This document shows, in pieces, positions 52,277 to 61,253 of a stretch of DNA of 64,000 nucleotides. The notes under the pieces were generated by a model. That model saw nothing but the letters and a program-made list of their open reading frames with translations. It searched no databases and was not told the origin of the DNA. Positions within the stretch are counted from its first letter, which is position 1. Each line of letters starts with the position of its first letter. This stretch comes from Pseudomonas sp. GV085 (lineage in GTDB: Bacteria; Pseudomonadota; Gammaproteobacteria; Pseudomonadales; Pseudomonadaceae). Both the position numbers and the translations under genes were made by a program. Location: assembly GCF_003050925.1 (NCBI RefSeq), contig NZ_QAOV01000016.1:58760-122759 (forward strand), in the 5' to 3' direction.

Positions 52277-53203
52277 TCATTGGTCAGCTTGCCAACCTTT
52301 GTACTCCATAACATTAGCTCGGGTTACAAGTGAGGGTTGAAGCAGTACCGTTGTGCTCTCCAGGGATTTTCCATTCAGCAGGTCGTTACCCATCGTTACG
52401 GCCTGTTGTGCCTGGCCCCAAGGGGACTGAGAGGCAGAAGCCTGGATCTGTGTATCGCTTTTGAGTGCTGTCTCTATATCGGGAGCCCCATCCACCGATG
52501 CGATAATGATGCCTTTACGCTTGAGTTGTTTTGCTGCCAGGTCTGCACCTATAGCTTGGGGATCATTGATAGCGAACACCGCATCGATTTTTGCAAAGCG
52601 AGTCAGGTCGCCTTGCATCACGCTGTAGCCACCTTCTCGCGAGCCTTTGGCATCCTGATTATCGGACAGTACCTTGATATCGGGTGCCTGTGCGAAAACA
52701 CTCTTGCACCCATTGACGCGATCCAGGACTGCTGAAGTCTGCGTACCATTCTGGATAATAACGTTACCCTTGCCACCCAGCTGCTCGGCAATGTACTGAC
52801 AGACTATCTTGCCGGCTTCAACGTTATCTGTCTGTACCGTGGCGTTGGCACCCTGCACCATGACATCAACCCCCACAACCACTATGCCGGCCTTTCTGGC
52901 TTTGGCAATCGCAGGTGCAATCGCTACAGGGTCGACGGCATTGACAAGAATCAGGTTTACGCCCGACGAAATGAAGTTATCAATCTGGGTGAACTGCTTG
53001 TTTAGATCGTAGTCGGCCGAGACTGAGGTGAACTTTGCGGCGGGGTTGATCTGCAATGCCTGCGCTTTGGCGCCATTTACCATCGCTACGAAATACGGAT
53101 TTCCCAGCGAGCCAACGGTTATCCCGACGGATTTCAATTCTTGCGCCTGAGCGGTATTAAATGCCAGGAGTGCACAAGCAGCGGCCAATATTGTTTTTTT
53201 CAT
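52277..53203 (-). CDS. sugar ABC transporter periplasmic binding protein (FrcB/RbsB type)
   Basis: A 308-residue periplasmic binding protein with a Sec signal peptide (MKKTILAAACALLAFNTAQA, cleavage after AQA). The mature part opens ELKSVGITVGSLGNPYFVAM, typical of the ribose/fructose family. Pairs such as ISSGVNLILVNAVDPVAIAPA and VFAINDPQAIGADLAAK support it. Start at 53203 (ATG) fits a leader AAGAGA; a GTG 6 bases upstream is too close. It is third in the operon after ATPase and permease. Fructose or another hexose is the likely ligand, from the kinases. Confidence 0.92.
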   Translation of the reverse strand: MKKTILAAACALLAFNTAQAQELKSVGITVGSLGNPYFVAMVNGAKAQALQINPAAKFTSVSADYDLNKQFTQIDNFISSGVNLILVNAVDPVAIAPAIAKARKAGIVVVGVDVMVQGANATVQTDNVEAGKIVCQYIAEQLGGKGNVIIQNGTQTSAVLDRVNGCKSVFAQAPDIKVLSDNQDAKGSREGGYSVMQGDLTRFAKIDAVFAINDPQAIGADLAAKQLKRKGIIIASVDGAPDIETALKSDTQIQASASQSPWGQAQQAVTMGNDLLNGKSLESTTVLLQPSLVTRANVMEYKGWQADQ

Positions 53204-53249
53204 GAGCACAGTCTCTTATTGTTGGAGTATTAGAGGAGTTTTATAGCGT

Positions 53250-54272
53250 TCAGGTTCGTGCGCCGGTCTGCCGAAAACGATCGAGTGCTACCGCCCCGAT
53301 GATGACGACACCCTTGATGATGTATTGCCAGATATCCGAAACGCCCAGCAATATCAGACCGTTGGAAAGTGTCGCGATGATCAGGGCGCCAATCAGCGTA
53401 CCGACGATGGTGCCGACGCCGCCGGTGAAACGTGTGCCACCCAGGATGACGGCGGCGATAGCGTCGAGTTCATAGGACTGGCCCATTTGCAGACCGTTGG
53501 CCGCCATCAAACGAGCGGAAGTCATGATGGCCCCCACACCTGCCAGCAAACCGGATATGGCGTAAACGAAGAGCAAGACTTTCCAGACCTTGATTCCCGA
53601 TAACCGCGCGGCCTCAGGATTGCCACCCACTGCGTAAATCTGTACGCCTAAAACCGTCCGACGAAGAATGAGCCACGAAAGAGTCACCACTACCAGCGCG
53701 ATGACAACCAGCCATGGCACCCCGAACAACGTATCGTTGCCAATGAAGGCAAATGACAAGTCGGGGTTGAACACCGTTTTGTCTTCGCCGATGAGGCGTG
53801 CGATCCCACGCATCGCCGTCAATCCGCCCAGTGTGACGATAAACGCAGGCAGCTTGCCAAAAGCGACCAATACGCCATTGACGAGCCCGAGCAACAGGCC
53901 GATTCCAAGCCCCGCAGGGATGGCCAGAGAGGACAATCCGGGAACTTGCGATATCAACAGCGCCACTACCGCGGAAACAGCCAGGATCGAACCCACGGAA
54001 AGGTCGATGCCCCCGGTCAAAATCACGAAAGTCAGGCCGGATGCCAATACCACATTGATAGAGGCTTGTTGGCTGATGATCGAGAAGTTCTGCGCCGAGA
54101 AGAAGTTGTCGCTCATCAGGCTGAAGCCCACACACAGGAGCAACAATACGGGGAGCATGCCCGCTACCCTCATCAGTTGGCGCATTTTTTCCTGTGCGCC
54201 AGGTCCGGCAATGTTCCGCGCATTGGGTGTGATGAAGTCACTTGCTGCTTTGCGTTGCAGTGGGGAAGTCAT
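53250..54272 (-). CDS. sugar ABC transporter permease (FrcC/RbsC type)
   Basis: A 340-residue inner-membrane permease with about ten hydrophobic segments. The signature is GLTFVILTGGIDLSVGSILAVS, and RTVLGVQIYAVGGNPEAARLSGI is the coupling region. It overlaps the ATPase stop by 4 bases (ATGA at 54269-54272). It pairs with itself as a dimer in the family. Confidence 0.93.
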   Translation of the reverse strand: MTSPLQRKAASDFITPNARNIAGPGAQEKMRQLMRVAGMLPVLLLLCVGFSLMSDNFFSAQNFSIISQQASINVVLASGLTFVILTGGIDLSVGSILAVSAVVALLISQVPGLSSLAIPAGLGIGLLLGLVNGVLVAFGKLPAFIVTLGGLTAMRGIARLIGEDKTVFNPDLSFAFIGNDTLFGVPWLVVIALVVVTLSWLILRRTVLGVQIYAVGGNPEAARLSGIKVWKVLLFVYAISGLLAGVGAIMTSARLMAANGLQMGQSYELDAIAAVILGGTRFTGGVGTIVGTLIGALIIATLSNGLILLGVSDIWQYIIKGVVIIGAVALDRFRQTGART

Positions 54273-55828
54273 TGAACTAAGTCTCCGTTGGCTAGAGTCA
54301 AGCTGTCGCTGCCTGTGGCAAACGCGATAATGGTTTCGGGTGTGATATCAACACCGCTGCGGCCACCGAGTTCGGCGACAAGTTTCCCTTCACACATGAC
54401 CAATACACGGTCAGCGATTCCAACAATCTCTGGCAGTTCACTTGAAATCATCACGACACAAACGCCGGAGGCGGCCAATGCATTGATTATTTTATATATC
54501 TCTGTTTTGGCTCCAATATCGACACCCGAGGTGGGTTCGTCCAGGAACAGCACTTTGGGCTTCATCTCAAGCAGACGAGCCAGCAAAACCTTTTGTTGGT
54601 TGCCTCCAGACAGCGCGCCGACATTGATGTCTGGAGATGCTTTGATATTGAGTGCCTGAATGGCTTGTTCGGTGCGTCCGGTTCCAGCCGTCCGGTCCAC
54701 AAAACCCGTCAATGAAGCATCATTTCCCAATACACAAACATTGATATTGTCGTGGACACTCATATCGAGAAAGAGGCCCAAGGCTTTACGGTCTTCTGTC
54801 AGATAGGCGATACCTGCATTGCCTGCATCGCGAGGGGAGCGTATGGCTACAACTTCGCCGTCCAGTTCAATGTGTCCACCCGAGTATGCATCGACACCTG
54901 CAATTAATCGGGCAAGTTCTGTTCTCCCTGAGCCCACCAGCCCTGCAATCCCGAGAATTTCGCCGGCATACAGATCAAAACTGCAATCTCGAATTTTTAA
55001 ACCATCAGTCAGGTGGCGGACACGTAGTACCGGTTGCTCGTAAGAACACGTAGCACGCTCATGGGCATAGAAACCGGAAACATCGCGACCCACCATCATC
55101 CGGACCAGGGTTTCAGCCGATAGCGTGCCACGGTCCAGCGAACCCACGTAACGGCCGTCCCGGAGCACCGAAACGAAATCGGACAATGCGTATATCTCAG
55201 CCATTCGATGGCTGATATAGATGATTGCGACACCGTCATCACGTAACTGGCGAATCAACGCAAATAGACTTTCCGTCTCTTTTGAAGACAGCGGCGTTGT
55301 AGGCTCATCCATCACCAGGATTCGCGTATCGGCATGAATTGCACGGGCAATTTCAACAAGTTGTTGGTCGGCGATCGACAATGTACCGACCAGCGCGTGT
55401 GGATCAAATGTGACGCCAAGTCGCTTTAGTACAACCTGCGCGCCTTCGGTCATTGCCTTGTGGTTTACAACCCCACATCGACGAATTTCTCTACCCAGGT
55501 AGATGTTCTCGACCACGCTCATATTCGCGCACAAGCTGAGCTCTTGATAGATAACTGAAATGCCATGGCACTTCGCATCGTTCAGGCCATAGTTTCGAAT
55601 ATCACATCCATCGATTCGGATAGTGCCACTGTCGGCTATATAGGCTCCCGACAGGATTTTCATCAGAGTGGATTTTCCGGCGCCGTTTTCGCCCATTAGC
55701 GCGTGGATTTGTCCGGGAAAAATACTAAGGTCGATGTCATGCAACACGCGTACGCCATTGAATGACTTGGAGATGGAACGCATTTCCAATAGAGCAGGAG
55801 GAGGACTTTCAGATCCAGTACTGAGCAT
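54269..55828 (-). CDS. sugar ABC transporter ATP-binding protein (FrcA/RbsA type, double domain)
   Basis: A 519-residue double-ATPase. Walker A in the first half is GENGAGKST (MGENGAGKSTLMKILSG); the second half's P-loop is degenerate (GIAGLVGSGRTELARL), which is usual for the family. The signature LSGGNQQKVLLAR and Walker B KVLFLDEPTSGVDIGAK are in the second half. It is the first gene of the five-gene operon, opposite to the LacI gene, with the two large palindromes between. Confidence 0.93.
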   Translation of the reverse strand: MLSTGSESPPPALLEMRSISKSFNGVRVLHDIDLSIFPGQIHALMGENGAGKSTLMKILSGAYIADSGTIRIDGCDIRNYGLNDAKCHGISVIYQELSLCANMSVVENIYLGREIRRCGVVNHKAMTEGAQVVLKRLGVTFDPHALVGTLSIADQQLVEIARAIHADTRILVMDEPTTPLSSKETESLFALIRQLRDDGVAIIYISHRMAEIYALSDFVSVLRDGRYVGSLDRGTLSAETLVRMMVGRDVSGFYAHERATCSYEQPVLRVRHLTDGLKIRDCSFDLYAGEILGIAGLVGSGRTELARLIAGVDAYSGGHIELDGEVVAIRSPRDAGNAGIAYLTEDRKALGLFLDMSVHDNINVCVLGNDASLTGFVDRTAGTGRTEQAIQALNIKASPDINVGALSGGNQQKVLLARLLEMKPKVLFLDEPTSGVDIGAKTEIYKIINALAASGVCVVMISSELPEIVGIADRVLVMCEGKLVAELGGRSGVDITPETIIAFATGSDSLTLANGDLVQ

Positions 55829-55903
55829 AGCGGTTGACTCCTTATCTGCCGATTTGAGAAGCAGTGAAACCTCTCATCGGTGTTCTTGTTCGACAAACAT
55901 AGT

Positions 55904-55939
55904 GCAAAGGAAAGCGCTTGCGCAAGCGCTTTCCTTTGC
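55904..55939. promoter_or_regulatory. 36-bp perfect palindrome, LacI-family operator 1
   Basis: The core is GAAAGCGCTTGCGCAAGCGCTTTC, extended on both sides by AAAGG/CCTTT to a perfect 36-base palindrome. The AAGCGCTT half-sites are those of LacI/GalR-type operators. It is 75 bases before the ATPase start. Confidence 0.88.
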
Positions 55940-55964
55940 TCGGGAGGGAAATTGAAAGACTTAG

Positions 55965-55988
55965 GAAAGCGCTTGCGCAAGCGCTTTC
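55965..55988. promoter_or_regulatory. 24-bp perfect palindrome, LacI-family operator 2
   Basis: GAAAGCGCTTGC and its complement make a perfect palindrome of 24 bases, the same as the core of the first site. The two centres are 55 bases apart, about five turns of the helix, as for looped repressor pairs. No gene lies in the 459-base spacer around them. Confidence 0.88.
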
Positions 55989-56287
55989 GTGTCGGCTATG
56001 CTTTTTTCGACAGCGTCCCTGCGTCCCGTTAACGGTCCGCTACGTGGTCGTAAAAATAATAAAAAAGGAGTGCCCGGCTATGCTGCATAGCGGATTCCAT
56101 CGTCTCGCCTCACCCGCTATCGGTGCGCAGCGCACCTCGCTGGGTCTTCCTCGATATTGCGCGCCTGTCCTTGCACCGATTCCTGGAGCTTGCGACACAT
56201 TTTCTCGTCGTGAGCTTTACAATGGCTTACTGCCGGGCATGGTCCCGGCGCTATCCATGAATTCACGTGAGAAAGGAGTGGTACACA

Positions 56288-57292
56288 GTGGGCGCAAAGA
56301 TGAGTGATGTCGCGCGGGCCGCAAACGTATCAATGTCTACGGTATCCCATGTACTCAACGGTACTCGCAAAGTACATCCGGACACCGTTCGTAGCGTGAA
56401 TCAGGCTGTAGAGTCCGTGGGCTATATTCGAAACTCGCTCGCTCGGTCTCTGGCACGCTCCTCTTCAGGTGCTATAGGGGTAGCGATTGCTACTCTGTCG
56501 AACTATTACTTCAGTGAAACAGTACGTGCCATCGAAGCGGCCTGTGCGAAAAGCGGCTTGATGATGATTCTGGTCAATACGCAAAAAGATCCTGAACAAG
56601 AGCTTAAAGCGATCAAAGCGCTGCATGAAAGACGGGTTGACGGCATTGTACTGGCCTCGGAATATGATCCAGAAAATAGAGTATTTAATTACTTAAAGGC
56701 CAACAAAATACCCACGGTTCTCATCGACCGACTTCTGTCGACGTCTTTCGATCAGGTGGGGGTAGAGAATAAGCAATCCTCTCAAGAGTTGATTGCACAC
56801 TTGATTAAACTTGGACATCGGCGTATCGGGATGGTCTCGGGACGATTGACCCAGTCTTCTTCTCTTGAACGAATTGACGGTTACCGTGCGGCCTTGGCTG
56901 ACGCAGGCATTGCCTACGATGAGCAATTGGTTTGCTGTGGTGAATCGGCGATTGCGCCGGCCATGGAAGCGACTCGCCGTTTATTGGCGCTGGAGCAGCC
57001 GCCGACCGCCATCATGACTGCCAACAACCTGATGACCATTGGTGCTATGCAGGCTCTGCGTGCAGCAGGGCTTGAAGTGCCGAAGGACATCGCGCTGGTC
57101 GGCTTTGACGATTTCGATTGGGCGGATGCTTTTAGCCCCCGACTGACCGTTATGGCGCAACCTCTCGAGGAACTTGGAGCACAGGCGGTGAAGCTTCTAT
57201 TGAAGCGTATCAAGCAACCGGAAGGACGACGCCAGACGCTTCGATTGAAACCCTCTTTAATTCAGCGAGACTCTTGCGGCTTTCCCAAATAA
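56288..57292 (+). CDS. LacI family transcriptional regulator
   Basis: A 334-residue LacI/GalR regulator: N-terminal helix-turn-helix SDVARAANVSMSTVSHVLNG with the hinge region after it, and a periplasmic-binding-like effector domain (GAIGVAIATLSNYYF...). GTG at 56288 is preferred to the one at 56267 because AAGGAG stands 9 bases before it and relatives begin there. It is divergent from the fructose-type operon and probably represses it by binding the two palindromes. A GCCGGG/CCCGGC stem-loop (56232-56249) lies in its leader. Confidence 0.92.
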   Translation: MGAKMSDVARAANVSMSTVSHVLNGTRKVHPDTVRSVNQAVESVGYIRNSLARSLARSSSGAIGVAIATLSNYYFSETVRAIEAACAKSGLMMILVNTQKDPEQELKAIKALHERRVDGIVLASEYDPENRVFNYLKANKIPTVLIDRLLSTSFDQVGVENKQSSQELIAHLIKLGHRRIGMVSGRLTQSSSLERIDGYRAALADAGIAYDEQLVCCGESAIAPAMEATRRLLALEQPPTAIMTANNLMTIGAMQALRAAGLEVPKDIALVGFDDFDWADAFSPRLTVMAQPLEELGAQAVKLLLKRIKQPEGRRQTLRLKPSLIQRDSCGFPK

Positions 57293-57591
57293 TAGTACTC
57301 AGGCATTTATCCTGATGATCTGGCGGTTGCGGACGTGAATTATTGCAATTGTTTTTCCAAGTCCAGCCGCCTGAGTAACTTTTAAACTGAACGATCAGTA
57401 GCTCGTTTTTATTTGTCGTGCATGTTTGCATGGGCGCGCCGATCTGGTGGACGCAGTCCGATAAAGGGTAGTCACTAAAACTGTAGCGCGTATCGCTGCT
57501 GGGTACTTGTGCGTTCGCGAAAGCAAAAAACCTCCACATTAGAATCGTTGGTTCAGACGGCGCAGGCCGTATTGGCAAAGAGGGACTGGGC
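57293..57591. other. spacer between LacI and pgi
   Basis: A 299-base gap. I see no large inverted repeat and no AAGCGCTT palindrome here, so pgi may be transcribed from its own promoter or read through from the LacI gene. Confidence 0.55.
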
Positions 57592-59256
57592 ATGAATAAC
57601 TACAACAAAACGAGTGATGTGACGGCGTTGCCGGCATGGCGCAAGTTGCTCGAACACCGTGAGAGCATGGACAACTTCAGTATGCGCGATGCCTTTCGAG
57701 ATGACAGTAAACGCTTTCAAGACTTTTCCTTGGCGGGCTGCGGGCTGTTTCTGGATTACTCCAAAAACCTGATCACTCACGAGACGCGTTCATTGCTTGT
57801 AAACCTTGCTCGCGAGGCTGGCGTGGAACAGGCCGCGCATGCCATGTTCAGTGGAGAAAAAATCAACTGTTCCGAGGGGCGTCCTGTGCTGCATACCGCA
57901 CTGCGGCGACCAGTGGGGGAACCCTTGATGGTCGATGGCCGCAACTTGATGCGCGATGTGCATGGTGCTCTGGCGCAGATGACTGACGTTGTGAGTCGTA
58001 TCCATAGTCATCTTTGGCGTGGTTACAACGATAAGGTCATCACTGATGTCGTAAACATTGGTATTGGTGGCTCATTTCTGGGCCCGGAGCTTGTCTCTGA
58101 AGCACTCGCGCCTTTCGCTCGGCATGGGGTGCGGTGCCATTACCTGGCTAACATCGACGGCAATGAGTTCCGAGAGGTTACTGCCGATCTGAACGTAGAA
58201 ACAACGCTGTTCATCATCTCCAGCAAAACCTTCGGTACCCTTGAAACGTTGAAGAACGCGCAAGCTTGTAGAAGCTGGTACCTGGCCAAGGGCGGGACGG
58301 AAGAGAAGCTATATCGCCACTTCATTGCGGTGACGAGTAATCGTCAAGCCGCGCTGGATTTCGGCATCCGTGAAGCAAACATTTTTCCTATGTGGGACTG
58401 GGTCGGTGGCCGTTACTCACTATGGTCGGCAATTGGCCTGCCGATTGCTCTGGCCATTGGCATCGCCAACTTTAAGGAACTGCTGTCCGGCGCGTACGCT
58501 ATGGATCAACATTTTCTGAATGAACCATTGGAACAGAACCTTCCCGTTCTTTTAGCGGTACTTGGCGTTTGGTATCACAACTTTTGGGGTGCGCAAAGCT
58601 ATGCGTTCTTGCCCTACGACCATAATCTGCGCAACTTCGTGAAACATCTGCAGCAAATGGACATGGAGTCCAATGGCAAAAGTGTTCGTCATGACGGCAC
58701 GTCAGTTTCCTACACCACTGGCCCGGTAATCTGGGGTGGCGTGGGATGTAACGGACAGCACGCTTACCACCAGTTGTTGCATCAAGGGACGCCTCTAATT
58801 CCAGCTGACTTCATTGTGCCTGTGGTCAGCCACAACCCAGTGGCTGACCATCAGGAATGGCTGTACGCCAATTGCTTGTCTCAAAGCCAAGCGCTGATGC
58901 GAGGCAAAAACCGCGCTGAAGCTGAGGCAGAGCTAAAAGCCAAAGGCCTTTCATCCAGTGAGATCGAACGACTGGCGCCGCATAAGGTGATCCCCGGCAA
59001 CCGGCCAAGCAATACAGTTGCTCTTGAGATCATCAATCCACATAGCCTTGGGGCGCTGATCGCCCTTTATGAACACAAGGTCTTTGTCCAGGGTGTCATT
59101 TGGGGAGTCAATTCGTTTGATCAATGGGGCGTGGAGCTGGGCAAGGAGCTAGGCAACAGCGTCTACAACCTTCTGACTCGCTATGACGCGGAACCGGCAG
59201 ATGATTCCTCGACGCAGGGCCTTATAGATTTCTTCCGAGGACGTCATCGTGGTTAA
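57592..59256 (+). CDS. pgi: glucose-6-phosphate isomerase
   Basis: A 554-residue phosphoglucose isomerase, which interconverts glucose 6-phosphate and fructose 6-phosphate. Family motifs are NIGIGGSFLGPELVSEAL, the SKTFGTLETLKNA sugar-phosphate loop, DWVGGRYSLWSAIGLP and the catalytic region SNGKSVRHDG. GAGGG precedes the ATG. It follows a LacI regulator and precedes a sugar porin, so this copy looks tied to the uptake system; pseudomonads usually carry another pgi, and this one is probably a paralogue. Confidence 0.95.
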   Translation: MNNYNKTSDVTALPAWRKLLEHRESMDNFSMRDAFRDDSKRFQDFSLAGCGLFLDYSKNLITHETRSLLVNLAREAGVEQAAHAMFSGEKINCSEGRPVLHTALRRPVGEPLMVDGRNLMRDVHGALAQMTDVVSRIHSHLWRGYNDKVITDVVNIGIGGSFLGPELVSEALAPFARHGVRCHYLANIDGNEFREVTADLNVETTLFIISSKTFGTLETLKNAQACRSWYLAKGGTEEKLYRHFIAVTSNRQAALDFGIREANIFPMWDWVGGRYSLWSAIGLPIALAIGIANFKELLSGAYAMDQHFLNEPLEQNLPVLLAVLGVWYHNFWGAQSYAFLPYDHNLRNFVKHLQQMDMESNGKSVRHDGTSVSYTTGPVIWGGVGCNGQHAYHQLLHQGTPLIPADFIVPVVSHNPVADHQEWLYANCLSQSQALMRGKNRAEAEAELKAKGLSSSEIERLAPHKVIPGNRPSNTVALEIINPHSLGALIALYEHKVFVQGVIWGVNSFDQWGVELGKELGNSVYNLLTRYDAEPADDSSTQGLIDFFRGRHRG

Positions 59257-59532
59257 GGTAGTTTGGGCTTCCAAGTGCGTGGCCTGAAAATACATTCCAA
59301 AGGCTAAAACTTAAGGAGGGCTAACTAACTCATTGGTTAAGTAATCGCTTGCTTACCCTCGTCACTCCGCCTGGCACTGCATGGATTTTTCTCATGCTTT
59401 GGCTCAGGCGATACGGTGCGTTCTCTATTCGATTTAACTTATTTCCCGTTCGGGAACTTGTGTGTGGAGCTAGCGTGCTAGCTCGCGTTATTGACCTTGT
59501 CCAATAAATATAAAAAACAAAAGGTGTCATGA

Positions 59533-60759
59533 ATGAACGTTAAAACTCTCAGCGCAGTTCTGGGTGCGTCTCTTGCTGCCGGTTTTCTGCCCATTGATGC
59601 GTATTCAACAGAGTTCAGTGGTTACTACAGAACCGGGGTAGGAAATTCGACTCAAGGAGGGACACAGTCGTGTTTTCAGCTACCGGGCGCGCAGTCCAAA
59701 TATCGCCTTGGCAACGAATGTGAGCAGTATATGGAGCTGGATTTGCGCCAGGATCTGCTTTCACTGGACGACGGCTCAATGCTTAGCGTTGAAGGCATGG
59801 CACAGTTTAACAACGAGTATGGCCATAGCCCCAAATTTGACGGAGAGCACGGCTATACGCGGATGAGTCAGCTCTACGCAGAGTGGAGCAAGTTGCCGGC
59901 ATTGAATGGCGGTTCTTTCTGGGCGGGCCGTCGTTACTACAACCGAAACGACATCAATATTTCCGACTACTTCTACTGGAACCAAAGCTCAACGGGCTTT
60001 GGGTTCGACCAGGTCGCATTGGGGGATCTGAAATACAGCTACGTGCTGTCACGCAAGGACAACGTCTTCCAAAAGGATTTTGTTACCCGGCATGATGTGA
60101 CCGTCAGCGGATTCAACACAAATCCCGGTGGCGAAGTTCAGCTGGGCGTCAGTTATCTGGACAAGCCGAGCCGTGAGGATGCTCATCAGGGCTGGTCGGT
60201 GGTTGCCCAGCACAAGCAGGTCGCGTTTCTGGGCGGAGTCAACAAGTTCGCTGTTCAATACGGCCGAGGGCCGGGCACCGCATTGGGCTATACCGGTGAT
60301 ACCACGCTGGATGAGAGCAACAAGAGCTGGCGGCTCGTGGAGTTTTTCGATTGGCAATTGACTCATGCTTTCAGTGGTCAAGTTGAACTGGTCTATCAAA
60401 AAGACACTCGCCCTGGAGGGGATGATCAGAACTGGTTATCCATTGGTGTTCGGCCAATTTATGCGTTCACGGATCAGTTCAAGCTGATCACCGAGGTTGG
60501 GCGCGACCAGGTTGAAGCCGCAGACGGTACCCGAAAACTCACTAAGTACACTATCGCGCCGACTTGGTCACCGAACGGCCCGGGATTCTGGGACAGGCCG
60601 GAATTTCGTCTGTATTACACCTACGCTACCTGGAACAAGGCTGCGCAACGCGCCGCCAGCTTGCAATCTCCGGGATCGGCTCTGTCTGATACCGGTGCGT
60701 TTGGTACAGACTTGCAAGGCTCCAACGTAGGGGTTCAGATCGAGTATTGGTGGAAATAA
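59533..60759 (+). CDS. maltoporin-family (LamB-like) carbohydrate porin
   Basis: A 408-residue outer-membrane beta-barrel protein with a signal peptide (cleavage near IDAYS-TEFSG). It matches LamB in N-terminal features: the SCFQLPGAQSKYRLGNECEQY stretch (with its two cysteines), WAGRRYYNRNDINISDYFYW and the EYWWK end. LamB-type porins let maltose or other sugars through the outer membrane. AAAGG precedes the ATG. Being next to pgi and the fructose-type operon, it likely serves the same sugar; the exact sugar is inferred, not shown. Confidence 0.9.
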   Translation: MNVKTLSAVLGASLAAGFLPIDAYSTEFSGYYRTGVGNSTQGGTQSCFQLPGAQSKYRLGNECEQYMELDLRQDLLSLDDGSMLSVEGMAQFNNEYGHSPKFDGEHGYTRMSQLYAEWSKLPALNGGSFWAGRRYYNRNDINISDYFYWNQSSTGFGFDQVALGDLKYSYVLSRKDNVFQKDFVTRHDVTVSGFNTNPGGEVQLGVSYLDKPSREDAHQGWSVVAQHKQVAFLGGVNKFAVQYGRGPGTALGYTGDTTLDESNKSWRLVEFFDWQLTHAFSGQVELVYQKDTRPGGDDQNWLSIGVRPIYAFTDQFKLITEVGRDQVEAADGTRKLTKYTIAPTWSPNGPGFWDRPEFRLYYTYATWNKAAQRAASLQSPGSALSDTGAFGTDLQGSNVGVQIEYWWK

Positions 60760-61253
60760 ACGCCCTTGTTGACGCCGATGCCGAATTGAACCACGTGCCG
60801 ACGCAAGATCGACCCACCTCTAAATCAGCTCAATTCCAGCACAGGCAACGGTTTGTGAGGAATCAGACTGGGTCGGTGACATCTCGGCAACTGGGTATAT
60901 TCGGCATCGGCGCCAACACCAGGATCGACGCTACTTTATTAAAGGAACTCTCAACGAACCGGAGATGATTGCCTTTGGCCACTTAGTGACTGACTGGTTT
61001 TAACCGTGAACACAATGTATTCGTGTGTCGATATCAGACACGGAGGTGGCGTGATCAGGTAATTGAATAATCGGACAAGCCGGGTAAGGTGGCGCATCTT
61101 TTTATCGAGATAACCACATCGCGATGATGGGTTTGATAAGAACTGCAGCGTTTGAAGGGTGCCTCCTTCAGGAAGCCCGGCAGGCAACAATGATGATGAT
61201 CTGTTGCCCCTATCAATTCGCTTAAATGTCGATCAGTAGAGAAAAAAAAAACA
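60760..61253. other. intergenic region with copy B of the GATATC element
   Basis: A 494-base gap between the porin and the permease. It contains copy B of the shared element (61022-61059) and no frame with a family match. The permease promoter should be here. Confidence 0.6.
61022..61059. repeat. GATATC/CACGGAGG element, copy B
   Basis: CGTGTGTCGATATCAGACAC then GGAGGTGGCGTGATCAGG. It holds a GTGTC/GACAC inverted repeat around GATATC and the same right arm as copy A (50409). It is 195 bases upstream of the GabP-like permease gene. Confidence 0.65.
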
